A stretch of 60,075 nucleotides of DNA from UBA9554 sp038205135 (GCA_038205135.1 JBBRCF010000005.1:1-60075), one strand, 5' to 3'. Shown: positions 43,660-54,922, numbered from the stretch's first letter. A program made the numbers and translations. The notes: generated from the letters alone by a model not told the origin.

Positions 43660-45011
43660 TATGTCGATCCTTTTTCAAGCTTGGCCTTCTTGGCCTTTAA
43701 CAATTCGATCAATCGGACAGCGCGACCCGGTTTTGTCACCTGCGGGCTGCGCCCCAACGCCAAGGCCCCATCCGGTACATCCTGCGTGATCACCGACCCT
43801 GATCCGGTCATCGCGTCATTGCCCACCCGCACCGGTGCGACCAGCAAGGTGTCCGACCCGATGAAGGCGCGCGCGCCGATGGTCGTGCGGTGTTTCATCA
43901 CGCCATCATAGTTGCAGGTGATGGTCCCCGCGCCGATGTTCGTGCGTTCGCCCACATCCGCGTCGCCGATATATGACAGGTGGTTCGCCTTGGCCCCGGT
44001 GCCAAGGATCGCGTTCTTGACCTCGACGAAATTGCCGATGTGCACATGGTCGCCCAGTTCCGCGCCGGGGCGCAGGCGGGCATAGGGGCCGACCACCGCG
44101 CCTTCGCCGACATGGCAGCCTTCCAGATGCGAAAACGCGCGAATGGTGGCGCCGGTTTCGACGGTGACGCCGGGGCCGAACACCACGAATTGTTCCACCA
44201 CAGCGTCGCGCCCCAGCACCGTGTCATGGGCAAAATGCACGGTATCGGGGGCCAGCAGCGTCACCCCGTCGTCCAGCGCCGCGATGCGCGCGCGGGTCTG
44301 GAACAGCGCCTCGGCGGCGGCCAGTTCGGGGCGGGTGTTGATGCCCAGCGTTTCCGTCTCAGCGCAGGTCACGGCGGTCGCGGTCAGGCCACGGGCGCGG
44401 GCCAATCCGACGATGTCCGTCAGGTAATATTCGCCCGCCGCGTTGGCGTTTCCCACCGCCGCGACAAGATCGAACAGCACCGTACGATCCGCACATACAA
44501 CGCCTGAATTACATAAGGTTATCGCGCGTTCTTCAGGTGATGCGTCCTTGAATTCCACGATGCGTTCCAACGCGGCGCCCACCATCACCAGACGGCCGTA
44601 ACGGCCCGGGACGGCGGCCTGAAACCCCAGCACCACGACATCGGACGTGGCGCGGGCCTCGACCATCGCCAACAGCGTTTCCGGCTGGATGAACGGCGTG
44701 TCGCCATACAGCACCATCACATCGCCGTCGAAATCCGCCAGCGCCGCGCGCGCCTGATCGACCGCATGGGCGGTGCCCAGTTGCGGGTCCTGCACCACGA
44801 CAATGGCGCTGTCGTCCCAGTCCTGCGTGGCGCGCGTCACCCGGTCCACGTCATGGCCTGCCACCACAACGACGCGGTCCGGTGCAAGTGCCGCGCCCGA
44901 TTTCAGCGCATGATGCAGCAGCGGCGCCCCGGCCAGCGGATGCAACACCTTGGGCAGGTCGGAATTCATCCGCGTCCCCATGCCGGCGGCCAGAACAACC
45001 AGTGCAATCAT
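43659..45011 (-). CDS. glmU: Bifunctional UDP-N-acetylglucosamine pyrophosphorylase / GlcN-1-P acetyltransferase
   Basis: This bifunctional enzyme acetylates glucosamine 1-phosphate and then makes UDP-GlcNAc. The 450-residue protein has the N-terminal nucleotidyltransferase (VVLAAGMGTRMNSDLPKVLH) and a C-terminal left-handed beta-helix of hexapeptide repeats (GVTVETGATIRAFSHLEGC, VGPYARLRPGAELGDHVHIG). ATG 45011 is chosen over an upstream start because the catalytic fold begins there. It is upstream of glmS on the same strand. Confidence 0.96.
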   Translation of the reverse strand: MIALVVLAAGMGTRMNSDLPKVLHPLAGAPLLHHALKSGAALAPDRVVVVAGHDVDRVTRATQDWDDSAIVVVQDPQLGTAHAVDQARAALADFDGDVMVLYGDTPFIQPETLLAMVEARATSDVVVLGFQAAVPGRYGRLVMVGAALERIVEFKDASPEERAITLCNSGVVCADRTVLFDLVAAVGNANAAGEYYLTDIVGLARARGLTATAVTCAETETLGINTRPELAAAEALFQTRARIAALDDGVTLLAPDTVHFAHDTVLGRDAVVEQFVVFGPGVTVETGATIRAFSHLEGCHVGEGAVVGPYARLRPGAELGDHVHIGNFVEVKNAILGTGAKANHLSYIGDADVGERTNIGAGTITCNYDGVMKHRTTIGARAFIGSDTLLVAPVRVGNDAMTGSGSVITQDVPDGALALGRSPQVTKPGRAVRLIELLKAKKAKLEKGST

Positions 45012-45138
45012 GCTGATATACCGCTTTCCCTTGGTGCGAGGCCGTTTTAACCGAATGCAGACCCCGCACAAGTCGGGTAATCATCAAGAATGATTGCCGC
45101 ATGTGACACGCGGCGCAGGAACTGGCGAAAGGAAGCGC

Positions 45139-45801
45139 ATGCGCACGGTGATCTTTGATCTGGACGGTACTTTGGCGGATACCAGCGGCGATCTGCTGGC
45201 CGCGGCGAACGCTTGTTTCGCGGCCATGGGGGCAGGGGCGGTGCTGACGCCTGCCGATGCCGGCACTGCGTTGCGGGGCGGCAAGGCGATGCTGAAGCTG
45301 GGGTTGGACCGGATCGGCCATGCGCGCGTGACGGACGAGGCCGAACGCTGGTATCCCCGCCTGCTGGAGGCGTATGGGGCCGACATCTGCACCCATACCC
45401 AGTTGTATCCCGGCGCCATCGCGGCGGTCGAGGCGCTGCGGTCTGCGGGCTATGCCACCGGCATCTGCACCAACAAGCCGGAGGCCCTCGCCGAGGTGCT
45501 GATGCAGCGACTGGGGGCACGCGAACTGTTTGGCAGTCTGGTGGGGGCGGATACGCTGCCGCAACGCAAACCCGACCCGCGCCCGCTGTTTGAGGCGATC
45601 CGCAGGGCCGGGGGTGATCTGTCGCGCGCCGTATTGATCGGCGACACCGCCACCGACCGCAACACTGCGCGGGCGGCCGAACTGCCCTGCATCCTCGTTA
45701 CCTTCGGGCCCGGCGATGATGACGTGCGCACGCTGGACCCCGAAGGGCTGATCGGTCATTTCGACGAACTGTCCACCGAAACCGCGCGGCTTATCGGCTG
45801 A
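45139..45801 (+). CDS. HAD phosphatase, phosphoglycolate phosphatase-like
   Basis: The 220-residue HAD protein starts MRTVIFDLDGTLADTSGDLL (motif I Asp), with ICTNKP as motif II and RKPDPRP and VLIGDTATDRNTARAA as motifs III and IV. Substrate range in this family includes phosphoglycolate and amino-sugar phosphates. A good AAAGGAAG site precedes ATG 45139. Its divergent neighbour glmU may hint at an amino-sugar substrate, but phosphoglycolate is equally possible. Confidence 0.85.
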   Translation: MRTVIFDLDGTLADTSGDLLAAANACFAAMGAGAVLTPADAGTALRGGKAMLKLGLDRIGHARVTDEAERWYPRLLEAYGADICTHTQLYPGAIAAVEALRSAGYATGICTNKPEALAEVLMQRLGARELFGSLVGADTLPQRKPDPRPLFEAIRRAGGDLSRAVLIGDTATDRNTARAAELPCILVTFGPGDDDVRTLDPEGLIGHFDELSTETARLIG

Positions 45802-45844
45802 GGTGGCGTTGACCTTGGGGCTGTCGCGCGCCAGATTACCAAAC

Positions 45845-47074
45845 ATGAACGTGACACCCCGCACCCCCGCCATGCTGCCGGAGAAATTCACCGGCAATTT
45901 CACCCAGCAGGAACCGATCCCGGAAGACGGGATCGCGGCGGCACTGGCTGTTCTGCGGTCAGGCCGGCTGCACCGCTACAACCTGCTGCCCGGCGAAGAA
46001 GGCGAAACCGCGACGCTGGAACGCGAATTCGCCGCTGCAATGGGCATGCCCTATTGTCTGGCGGTCGCCTCGGGGGGCTATGCCTTGGCCTGTGCGCTGC
46101 GGGCGTTGGGGGTCCAGCATGGCGATTCTGTACTGACCAACGCGTTCACGCTGGCCCCCGTACCCGGTGCGATTGCCAGTATCGGGGCGGTGCCGGTGTT
46201 CGTCGAGGTGACGGAATCGTTGACGTTGGATATCGACGATATGGCCGCGCAGGCCCGCGCCACGGGGGCGAAGGTGCTGATGCTGTCACATATGCGCGGG
46301 CATCTGTGCGACATGGACCGGCTGCTGGCGGTCTGCGGCGATCTGGGTGTGCAGATCATCGAGGATTGCGCCCATACCATGGGCGCGCGGTGGAACGGGC
46401 GGTTGTCGGGCACGGATGGCATCATCGGCTGTTATTCGACCCAGACTTACAAACACATGAATTCCGGAGAGGGCGGCCTGATCGTGTCGCGTGACGCCGA
46501 GGTGATGGCGCGCGCGACGATGCTGTCGGGCAGCTACATGCTGTACGGTCGCCACACCGCCGGGCCGGGACCCGAGGCTTATGAAACGATACGTTACGAC
46601 ACGCCGAACGTGTCGGGCCGGATGGACCATCTGCGTGCGGCGATCCTGCGCCCGCAACTGGCGCGGCTGATGGACCAGTGCGACCGCTGGAACGACCGTT
46701 ACCGCACGGTCGAGGCGGGGTTGCAGGGCACGCCGGGCCTGACCGTGGTGACGCGACCGGAACAGGAATATTATGTCGGGTCGTCGATCCAGTTCCTGCT
46801 GCTGGACTGGCGCGAGCCGCAGGTCACCGAGGTGGTCCGCCGCTGCGCCGGGCGAGGTGTCGAGTTGAAATGGTTCGGCGCGGCAGAACCGGTGGCGTTC
46901 ACGTCCCGCCACGACAGCTGGCGCTACGCGCCGCCGCGCGTGATGCCGCGCACCGACCGCATTCTGGCCGGGCTGTTGGACATGCGGTTGCCGTTGACGT
47001 TCAGTCTTGCCGATTGCGACGTGATCGCCGCCATCATCCGCGCCGAAGTGTCGGCGGTGCATCAGGCTGGCTGA
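45845..47074 (+). CDS. DegT/DnrJ/EryC1-type PLP aminotransferase
   Basis: The 409-residue protein has the DegT fold: SGRLHRYNLLPGEEGETATL near the start, IIEDCAHTMGARWNG for cofactor binding, and the Schiff-base lysine K203 in CYSTQTYKHMNSGEGGLI. Such enzymes transaminate keto-sugars in surface-polysaccharide pathways. A GTG at 45803, right after the phosphatase stop, is an alternative start. No other sugar-nucleotide genes are adjacent except glmSU on the opposite strand. Confidence 0.85.
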   Translation: MNVTPRTPAMLPEKFTGNFTQQEPIPEDGIAAALAVLRSGRLHRYNLLPGEEGETATLEREFAAAMGMPYCLAVASGGYALACALRALGVQHGDSVLTNAFTLAPVPGAIASIGAVPVFVEVTESLTLDIDDMAAQARATGAKVLMLSHMRGHLCDMDRLLAVCGDLGVQIIEDCAHTMGARWNGRLSGTDGIIGCYSTQTYKHMNSGEGGLIVSRDAEVMARATMLSGSYMLYGRHTAGPGPEAYETIRYDTPNVSGRMDHLRAAILRPQLARLMDQCDRWNDRYRTVEAGLQGTPGLTVVTRPEQEYYVGSSIQFLLLDWREPQVTEVVRRCAGRGVELKWFGAAEPVAFTSRHDSWRYAPPRVMPRTDRILAGLLDMRLPLTFSLADCDVIAAIIRAEVSAVHQAG

Positions 47075-47077
47075 CGG

Positions 47078-50000
47078 TCAGCTGCGCGGCATCCGCAACG
47101 TGACGTTGCGCCCGCCCTTGGTGTAGCGCAATTCGCCGTCCGAAATGGCCACCACGCGGCCACCGTCGACGCGGTCGCCTACCTTGACCTTCTGGTAGCG
47201 CCCGTTGGACAACCGCACCAGCGCGCGGCGGCTTTGTTGTGTGCCATAGACGCCGATCAGGTTGACCTCGCGCAGGTTCAGCACGTTCTTTTCGGTTGCG
47301 GTCCTGGCGACATTGGCTTGCGACGGTACACTGGGCTGCACGGTCTTGCCGCGTGCCGACGCAACCTGCACCTCGCCTTCGTCGTCTTCCGCCTCTTCGC
47401 GCGAAATGCTGCCGGCGGTCGAGGCGTCCGCGCCGGGTTCCGGCGACCCGGCGTCGTTGTCGCGGGCTCGGCTGTCCGCAACGCTGGCCTCGCGGGCTTT
47501 GCCGTCCGGCAGCCCCAGATCCTGGGGCCGCAACCGAGGTTTGACTGCAGGCGCGCGATCCAGAGGCTGTGCCGCGCCTTGTACCAAGGCCACGGCAGCG
47601 GTCGACGCCGCCGCGGTTGCGGCCGCAGCAGCGGATGCCGTGGCGACGGTTGCGGCCACGGCGGCCTCTTTTGCCTGTGCATCAGCGCGGGCGATGACGG
47701 CGGCCGGGCGCGGGCGCGGCCGGAACTCTGCCAGTTCGGTGCGCGTCAGCCCTCCCAGTGCCGCCCGTTCGGCCCCGTCCGACAGATTGTCGGGCCGGGC
47801 GCGCGGGCGAAACGCGGCCAGTCGCGCGGTCGGCGGAACCACCACCACGGGGGCCGGCGCGGCGCGGGTCAGCACGGCAGCAGGCGGCACGACCGGCGGC
47901 CGCCCCGCGACCACCCGTACGCCATCGGGCGTGAACGCGCCGTCGGGCGTGGCTTCGACCAGACCACGTGCGTCCAGCCGGAATGTCGTGCCGGCGGCGG
48001 CGGGCGATGACAGCGGCGCAGGCGGCCCATCAGGGCGCAGGGCCACCATGGTCGGCAGGGCCACGGCATCATCGGCCCGGATGGCCGGATCGATCGAGGC
48101 GATATACAGCGCGTCCAGATCGATCAGGCCGGGAGCACTGGGCGCATCGGGTGCCACCTGCCAGATCCCGGTCGCGGCATAGCGCGCCGCCGCATCCGCG
48201 GCGGTTTCCGGACGCACCACGGGGGGCAATGCAGGCGGAGCCGGTTCCGACAGCCCGGTATCAAACGGTGCGGCCATGGCCGGGCTGGTGTCATCGGCGA
48301 GGTCCAGCGCGGCGATGTCCACCGCCGTGGTGTCTGCGGTGGCCAGGTCGGGATCAGTCTGGTCTGCTATGACCAGATCCGAATTGGTCACGTTCGCAAC
48401 AGGCAGATTCGAAACGGGCAGGTCGGGGATGACTATATCCGTCACGATCTGTGCATCTGCGGTTTCAGGTTCGGAATCGACCAGTTCTTCCGGCGTCAGA
48501 CCGTCGAGGTTCGTTGCCAAGGCAGCGTCTGGCAAAAGGGCGTCCTGGTCTGGCTGATCGGGGTCAATGATCGCGATGGACGGGTCTGCGGGGGCCTGTC
48601 CCGGTTCGACGAGGCGGGTGGTGATGGTTTCGGTATCGGACAGCCCAGCCACTGCCGGGGCATCGTCGCCGCGCAACCAGCCCAGGGTCGTTTCACCGAA
48701 AATCGAGGCCCACGCCGCGACGCCCGCCAGAAAAACCAGCAAAACCAGGGTCAGCGCAAGGCCCAGATACCGCGGTTTGCCGCGGGCCGGCAGCGCGACC
48801 GCCCCGGCCTCCGCCGGTTTGCGGGCGCCGAACACGGTCATCTTGTCCCGTTCGACCGCCGTCAGGTCGTTTGCGGGCAACAGGGGCGGGGTCAATCCAG
48901 TGATCGGGGGCCGACGCAACGCGCGCCCCAACATGGCCACGAACGCCGCCGTCGCGCCCGAAAAGTTAGCGCCGCGCCGTGGCCGGTTCGCGGCCGGAGC
49001 CGGTTGTGGCGGTGCCCCCGGGATCGGGCCACGGCTGGCGGGGGAAAGCGACACCCGTGGTGACGCAGCGGGCGGTTCAGGGTGTTTGGCCGGGGGCGCG
49101 GCGCGGCGCGGGCGCAAGGTGTCGGCGGCAATCCGGGGCGCCGTCACCCCCGCGTTGAACGTGCCGGTCTTGCCCGCGCCCGCCGGATTTGTCGCAGTTT
49201 TGCCGGCGCCCGCCCTTGCGCCCGCAGGTCTTTCCGCGGCGTTTTGCGCGCCGGGTGTTGCGGGGCTGTCGGTCCTTGCCGCGGGGCGGTCGTTTACGAT
49301 CGCCGGTTCATCAGCCCCGGACATTGCCCCCGACGTGGCATCGGAAAGCGTATCGGGCATCGTTTCGGGCTGGTTTGAACCCGCCGCGGCCTGCTCGGTG
49401 ACCAATCCGGCCGGGCGCGTGCGCACCGATGCAAACGTCGGCGCAGCGGGCTGAACGGGCGGCATACCTGCGGGGGCCGGGGTGGACATCGCAGTGATGC
49501 CCACATCGGTGTCAGCCGGCAGTGCTGCTGCACGGGTCCGGTCCGCGTTGCCCGCCGCCGCGGCGGTATCGACCACGGGCATCGCTGTTTCGACTGTGGC
49601 CAGCGCGGACGTTGCCGCCTCGGAGGGGACCGGGTCCGGTGCGGGAGCAGGGTCGGGCATACGGGCATGGCCGATGACCCGGATCGGCTGCAGGTCGCGC
49701 GCGACCGGGACGCCTGCACCGACAAGCGTCGGTGCCGCGCCCGTCAGGCCGAAAAACGGCTCGCCCGGAAACACCGATTGATCCGGGGTTGCCACAAAAC
49801 TGACGGGGTTGAACCCGTGGGACATCGCGAACGCTTCGGCTTCGGCCAGGGTTTCACGGGCCACGGCCGCAATGTGCAGCGTGTCGCCTTCCAGCGTCCA
49901 GTCATAGGCCAGATCATCCACCGCGTAGGGCGTTGCCCCCTCCAGCGCGGCGCGCACGTTGGTTTCCGTGGCATGCGGGTCGGTCTGCAGCGTCAGAAAG

Positions 50001-50203
50001 CGGATCTGTTCGTTAGGTATTACCAGCTTGCTGCGCAGCCCAGCCGGGTCAAGCGCCAGCGCCGTCTGGCGCAGCACCGCCAGAGCAGCGCCCATATCGG
50101 GCGCTTCGATCGCGACCTCACCGACCAGATGCCAGCCAGAGGGCACCCGGTGCAGCAGGCCGATCCCGTCGAACGTCAGGTTCAGCGCGAAGTTCGGTTT
50201 CAT
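47078..50203 (-). CDS. Large single-pass protein with GspL/PilM-like head and PilP/GspC-like tail
   Basis: The 1041-residue protein has an N-terminal globular domain at about 1-160 (NLTFDGIGLLHRVPSGWHLV, SKLVIPNEQIRFLTLQTDP) that resembles the actin-like cytoplasmic part of GspL/PilM. A long Ala/Pro-rich linker follows. One membrane helix lies near 476-498 (YLGLALTLVLLVFLAGVAAW), then a disordered Ala/Pro/Asp-rich region. The C-terminal domain at about 975-1041 (LIGVYGTQQSRRALVRLSNG, VKVGDRVDGGRVVAISDGEL) looks like PilP or GspC. No pilus or type II secretion genes are nearby. The resemblances are by eye, not by search. Confidence 0.65.
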   Translation of the reverse strand: MKPNFALNLTFDGIGLLHRVPSGWHLVGEVAIEAPDMGAALAVLRQTALALDPAGLRSKLVIPNEQIRFLTLQTDPHATETNVRAALEGATPYAVDDLAYDWTLEGDTLHIAAVARETLAEAEAFAMSHGFNPVSFVATPDQSVFPGEPFFGLTGAAPTLVGAGVPVARDLQPIRVIGHARMPDPAPAPDPVPSEAATSALATVETAMPVVDTAAAAGNADRTRAAALPADTDVGITAMSTPAPAGMPPVQPAAPTFASVRTRPAGLVTEQAAAGSNQPETMPDTLSDATSGAMSGADEPAIVNDRPAARTDSPATPGAQNAAERPAGARAGAGKTATNPAGAGKTGTFNAGVTAPRIAADTLRPRRAAPPAKHPEPPAASPRVSLSPASRGPIPGAPPQPAPAANRPRRGANFSGATAAFVAMLGRALRRPPITGLTPPLLPANDLTAVERDKMTVFGARKPAEAGAVALPARGKPRYLGLALTLVLLVFLAGVAAWASIFGETTLGWLRGDDAPAVAGLSDTETITTRLVEPGQAPADPSIAIIDPDQPDQDALLPDAALATNLDGLTPEELVDSEPETADAQIVTDIVIPDLPVSNLPVANVTNSDLVIADQTDPDLATADTTAVDIAALDLADDTSPAMAAPFDTGLSEPAPPALPPVVRPETAADAAARYAATGIWQVAPDAPSAPGLIDLDALYIASIDPAIRADDAVALPTMVALRPDGPPAPLSSPAAAGTTFRLDARGLVEATPDGAFTPDGVRVVAGRPPVVPPAAVLTRAAPAPVVVVPPTARLAAFRPRARPDNLSDGAERAALGGLTRTELAEFRPRPRPAAVIARADAQAKEAAVAATVATASAAAAATAAASTAAVALVQGAAQPLDRAPAVKPRLRPQDLGLPDGKAREASVADSRARDNDAGSPEPGADASTAGSISREEAEDDEGEVQVASARGKTVQPSVPSQANVARTATEKNVLNLREVNLIGVYGTQQSRRALVRLSNGRYQKVKVGDRVDGGRVVAISDGELRYTKGGRNVTLRMPRS

Positions 50204-50294
50204 GGCGGCGCTTCTAACACTCCGGCTGCGGGTCGGAAAGCCGACGTGATGACAGCTGATAGCATACAGCAGTAACCCGCGCAGGCAAAGCATA

Positions 50295-50320
50295 CCGGGC
50301 GGCTGGTGATCACCGCCCGG
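50295..50320 (-). terminator. Hairpin after metY-type gene
   Basis: CCGGGCGG (50295-50302) pairs with CCGCCCGG (50313-50320) across a 10-base loop. It is about 20 bases downstream of the minus-strand sulfhydrylase stop and upstream of the 1041-residue gene. There is no U-tract. Confidence 0.45.
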
Positions 50321-50339
50321 CGTGGATCTGCCATTGGGG

Positions 50340-51629
<1,290 letters not shown>

Positions 51630-51965
51630 GTCCTGTCCTCCCATGGGTTCTGCGGCGATCTAAGGCCAGCTTGGCCGCGATGGCAATCGCCCGGAAAATC
51701 CGGACCTCATCGTTCTGCCGGCGCGACAAACGTCGTGATGATGTTCCGGACTTTGCCCCGCGGCCGGACGCCAGTCCCCGGCGCGCTGATCGGGGTGCTG
51801 TGCGTGCGGGCCGCGCATATCGAAACGGCTGGTTCGGGCCGGACGATTCGGTCCCTGGTGCCTGACCCCGGCATCACGCCTTGCAATGCCGCGCCTGCCC
51901 ACATAGGTTCCGGCCAGATTTCGCGGGCCCTGCGGCGCGCGCCAACTCCAGACCCGAGGACCCCG
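51630..51965. other. Intergenic region upstream of yajC-secDF
   Basis: These 336 bases lie between the divergent metY-type and yajC genes. I see no gene in them. A plausible promoter TTGCAA (51881-51886), 17 bases, TAGGTT (51904-51909) faces yajC, about 60 bases before its start. Confidence 0.55.
51881..51909 (+). promoter_or_regulatory. Putative promoter of yajC-secDF
   Basis: TTGCAA (51881-51886) and TAGGTT (51904-51909) are separated by exactly 17 bases and directed at the yajC gene. Confidence 0.4.
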
Positions 51966-52247
51966 ATGGAAGCCATCCAGCAATTCGTACCGCTGATCCT
52001 TATCTTTGCGATCATGTATTTCCTGCTGATCCGCCCACAGCAGAAAAAAGTTAAGGAACATCAGGCGATGGTGGCGGCGCTGCGGCGCGGCGATATGGTG
52101 GTGACGCAGGGCGGCATCATCGGCAAGGTGTCCAAGGTCAAGGATGATGGCGAGTTAGAGATCGAAATCGCCGATAACGTCCGTGTCCGCGTAATGCGCG
52201 CGACCATCGTGCAGGTTTTGTCAAAGACCGAACCCGCCGCGGCCTGA
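51966..52247 (+). CDS. yajC: Preprotein translocase subunit YajC
   Basis: The 93-residue protein has one N-terminal membrane helix (FVPLILIFAIMYFLLIRPQQ) followed by the basic KKVKEHQAMVAALRRGD and a conserved VVTQGGIIGKVSKVKDDG core. It joins SecD and SecF in the accessory translocase complex. It lies 22 bases before secD. Confidence 0.95.
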   Translation: MEAIQQFVPLILIFAIMYFLLIRPQQKKVKEHQAMVAALRRGDMVVTQGGIIGKVSKVKDDGELEIEIADNVRVRVMRATIVQVLSKTEPAAA

Positions 52248-52269
52248 TCCGGCGAGCAAAAGGCACATC

Positions 52270-53946
52270 ATGCTGCAGATCGAAACATGGAAGCGCGTGC
52301 TGATCCTTGGCCTTTGTGCCTTGGGGATCCTGCTGGCGTTGCCCAATGCGTTCTACACCCGCGTCGAAACCCATAATGATGCGACAGCGGCGTTGGCCAC
52401 GGGGTCTACCGCGCCCGGTCTGGCGGAACAGGCGGCGGGATGGCCGGCGTTCCTGCCATCGGGGCTGGTGAACCTTGGTCTAGACCTGCGCGGCGGGGCG
52501 CATCTGCTGGCAGAGGTCAAGGTGGCCGATGTCTACGAGACGCGGCTGGAAAGCATGTGGCCCGAAGTGCGCGATCTGTTGCGCAACGAACGGGCGACGA
52601 TCGGCACAATTCGCCTGCAACCCGATTCGGACACGGATCAGGACGATGCCCTGCGCGTCCGGCTGAACGAAAAGCCGCAGATGGCCGAACAGGCTGCGGC
52701 GCTGGTGCGCGGGCTGGCCCGCCCGATCGTCAGTCTGACCGGGGTGGGTGCGTCGGACCTGGACGTGACTGTGGATGGCGCGGATGTTGTCATTCGGCTG
52801 TCCGAGGCCGAAAAACAGGCCACCGATGACCGCACAGTGCAACAGAGCCTTGAGATCATCCGCCGCCGCATCGACGAGGTCGGTACCCGCGAACCTACCA
52901 TCCAGCGTCAGGGCGCCGACCGGATCCTGATTCAGGTGCCGGGGCTGGGGTCGGCGGCGGAATTGAAAGCCATCATCGGCACCACCGCGCAATTGACGTT
53001 CCAGCCGGTCGTCACCCGCACCGACAATGCCAACATGCCGCCCGGTCCGGGCAACGAGGTGCTGCCTTCCATTGACGAGCCGGGCAATTTTTATGTTCTG
53101 GAACAGGCACCTGTCGTTACTGGCGAAGATCTGGTGGATGCACAGCCGTCGTTCGACCAGAACGGCCAGCCTGCGGTGTCGTTCCGGTTCAATCCGGCGG
53201 GCGCACGACGATTCGGCGATTATACCGCCACCAACATCGGCAACCCGTTCGCCATCGTGCTGGACGGTGAGGTCATTTCCGCTCCGGTGATCCAGTCGCA
53301 TATCGCCGGCGGGTCGGGCATCATCTCTGGCAATTTCACCGTCGAGGAATCGACTGAACTGGCGGTGCTTTTGCGCGCGGGCGCATTGCCCGCCGGCCTC
53401 GATTTTCTGGAAGAACGCACCATCGGGCCGGAACTCGGGGCCGACAGCATCGCTGCCGGGCGGGTGGCCATGGTGGTCGCATTTGTGGCCGTGATGGTGT
53501 TCATGGCGCTGAGTTACGGATTGTTCGGGATATTCGCCAACATCGCACTGATCATCAACGTCGCGCTGATCTTTGGGGCGCTGTCGCTGATCGGCGGCAC
53601 GCTGACCTTGCCGGGCATCGCGGGCATCGTGTTGACCATCGGCATGGCCGTGGATGCCAACGTGCTGGTGTTCGAACGCATCCGCGAGGAATTGCGCACC
53701 GCCAAAGGCCCGGCGCGCGCTATCGAACTGGGCTACAGTCGCGCGCTGTCGGCGATCATCGACGCCAACATCACCACGCTCATCATCGCGTCGATCCTGT
53801 TTGCGGTTGGGTCGGGCCCGGTTCGCGGGTTTTCAATCACCCTAGGTCTGGGGATCATGACATCGGTGTTCACCGCGATCTATGTCACGCGCCTGATCAT
53901 CGTGATCTGGTTCGGTTTCCGTCGCCCCAAGACGATCGAGGTTTGA
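52270..53946 (+). CDS. secD: Protein translocase subunit SecD
   Basis: SecD is an inner-membrane subunit that uses the proton gradient to help exported proteins leave the Sec channel. The 558-residue protein has an N-terminal helix, the LGLDLRGGAHLLAEV start of its periplasmic domain, and C-terminal membrane helices with MAVDANVLVFERIREELRT in the RND-type core. It ends one base before secF. Confidence 0.96.
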   Translation: MLQIETWKRVLILGLCALGILLALPNAFYTRVETHNDATAALATGSTAPGLAEQAAGWPAFLPSGLVNLGLDLRGGAHLLAEVKVADVYETRLESMWPEVRDLLRNERATIGTIRLQPDSDTDQDDALRVRLNEKPQMAEQAAALVRGLARPIVSLTGVGASDLDVTVDGADVVIRLSEAEKQATDDRTVQQSLEIIRRRIDEVGTREPTIQRQGADRILIQVPGLGSAAELKAIIGTTAQLTFQPVVTRTDNANMPPGPGNEVLPSIDEPGNFYVLEQAPVVTGEDLVDAQPSFDQNGQPAVSFRFNPAGARRFGDYTATNIGNPFAIVLDGEVISAPVIQSHIAGGSGIISGNFTVEESTELAVLLRAGALPAGLDFLEERTIGPELGADSIAAGRVAMVVAFVAVMVFMALSYGLFGIFANIALIINVALIFGALSLIGGTLTLPGIAGIVLTIGMAVDANVLVFERIREELRTAKGPARAIELGYSRALSAIIDANITTLIIASILFAVGSGPVRGFSITLGLGIMTSVFTAIYVTRLIIVIWFGFRRPKTIEV

Positions 53947-53947
53947 A

Positions 53948-54922
53948 ATGCGCCTGAAACTGGTTCCGGATACCACCAACATCGACTTCTTCCGCTTTCA
54001 ATGGCTGACGATGGGGATTTCCGGAGTTGCCGTGGTGCTGTCGCTGGTGGCGTGGCTGGTCATCGGGTTGAATTTCGGCATCGATTTTCGTGGTGGCACC
54101 ACCATCCGCACCGAAAGTACGGTTGCAATCGATGTCAGCACCTATCGCACCGCGCTTGCGCCGCTCGCGTTGGGGGATGTGACCATCGCCGAGGTGTTCG
54201 ACCCCACCTTTGACGCCGACCAGCATGTCGCGATGATCCGGGTTCAGGCGCAGGACGGCGAAGAGGCCGTGACGCCCGAAACCATTCTCGCCATCGAGGG
54301 TGCGCTGCGCGCAGTTGACCCGACCGTGACCTTTCCATCCGTCGAAAGCGTCGGACCCAAGGTGTCGGGCGAACTGATCCGGACCGCCATTCTGGCTGTC
54401 GTCGCCGCGATGGCCGCGATCCTGATCTATATCTGGCTGCGGTTCGAATGGCAGTTTTCTGTCGGCGCGGTGGTGGCGCTGATCCATGACGTGATCCTGA
54501 CCATCGGGATTTTCTCCGTGCTGCAGATCCGGTTCGATCTGGCGACCATTGCGGCGCTGCTGACCATCATCGGCTATTCGATCAACGATACCGTGGTGAT
54601 CTTTGACCGCCTGCGCGAGAACCTGATCAAGTTCAAGGCGACGCCGTTGCGCGATCTGATGAACCTGACGGTCAACGAAACGCTGTCGCGCACCATCATG
54701 ACCTCGGGCACCACGCTGGTGGCGCTGATTGCGATGCTGGTGCTGGGCGGCGACGTGATCCGGGGCTTTGTGTTTGCCATCGCATGGGGCATCATTGTCG
54801 GCACCTATTCGTCCGTCTACGTGGCAAAGAACATCGTGCTGTTGCTGGGTGTGAAGCGCGACTGGTCCAAACCCAACGATGACGGCCCCAAAGGTACCCG
54901 GTTCGGCGATGTGAATGCCTGA
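53948..54922 (+). CDS. secF: Protein translocase subunit SecF
   Basis: The 324-residue partner of SecD has the FGIDFRGGTTIRTES segment, then membrane helices with SINDTVVIFDRLRENLIKFK in the paired RND-type motif. The start is one base after the secD stop. The next gene begins within its last codons. Confidence 0.95.
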   Translation: MRLKLVPDTTNIDFFRFQWLTMGISGVAVVLSLVAWLVIGLNFGIDFRGGTTIRTESTVAIDVSTYRTALAPLALGDVTIAEVFDPTFDADQHVAMIRVQAQDGEEAVTPETILAIEGALRAVDPTVTFPSVESVGPKVSGELIRTAILAVVAAMAAILIYIWLRFEWQFSVGAVVALIHDVILTIGIFSVLQIRFDLATIAALLTIIGYSINDTVVIFDRLRENLIKFKATPLRDLMNLTVNETLSRTIMTSGTTLVALIAMLVLGGDVIRGFVFAIAWGIIVGTYSSVYVAKNIVLLLGVKRDWSKPNDDGPKGTRFGDVNA

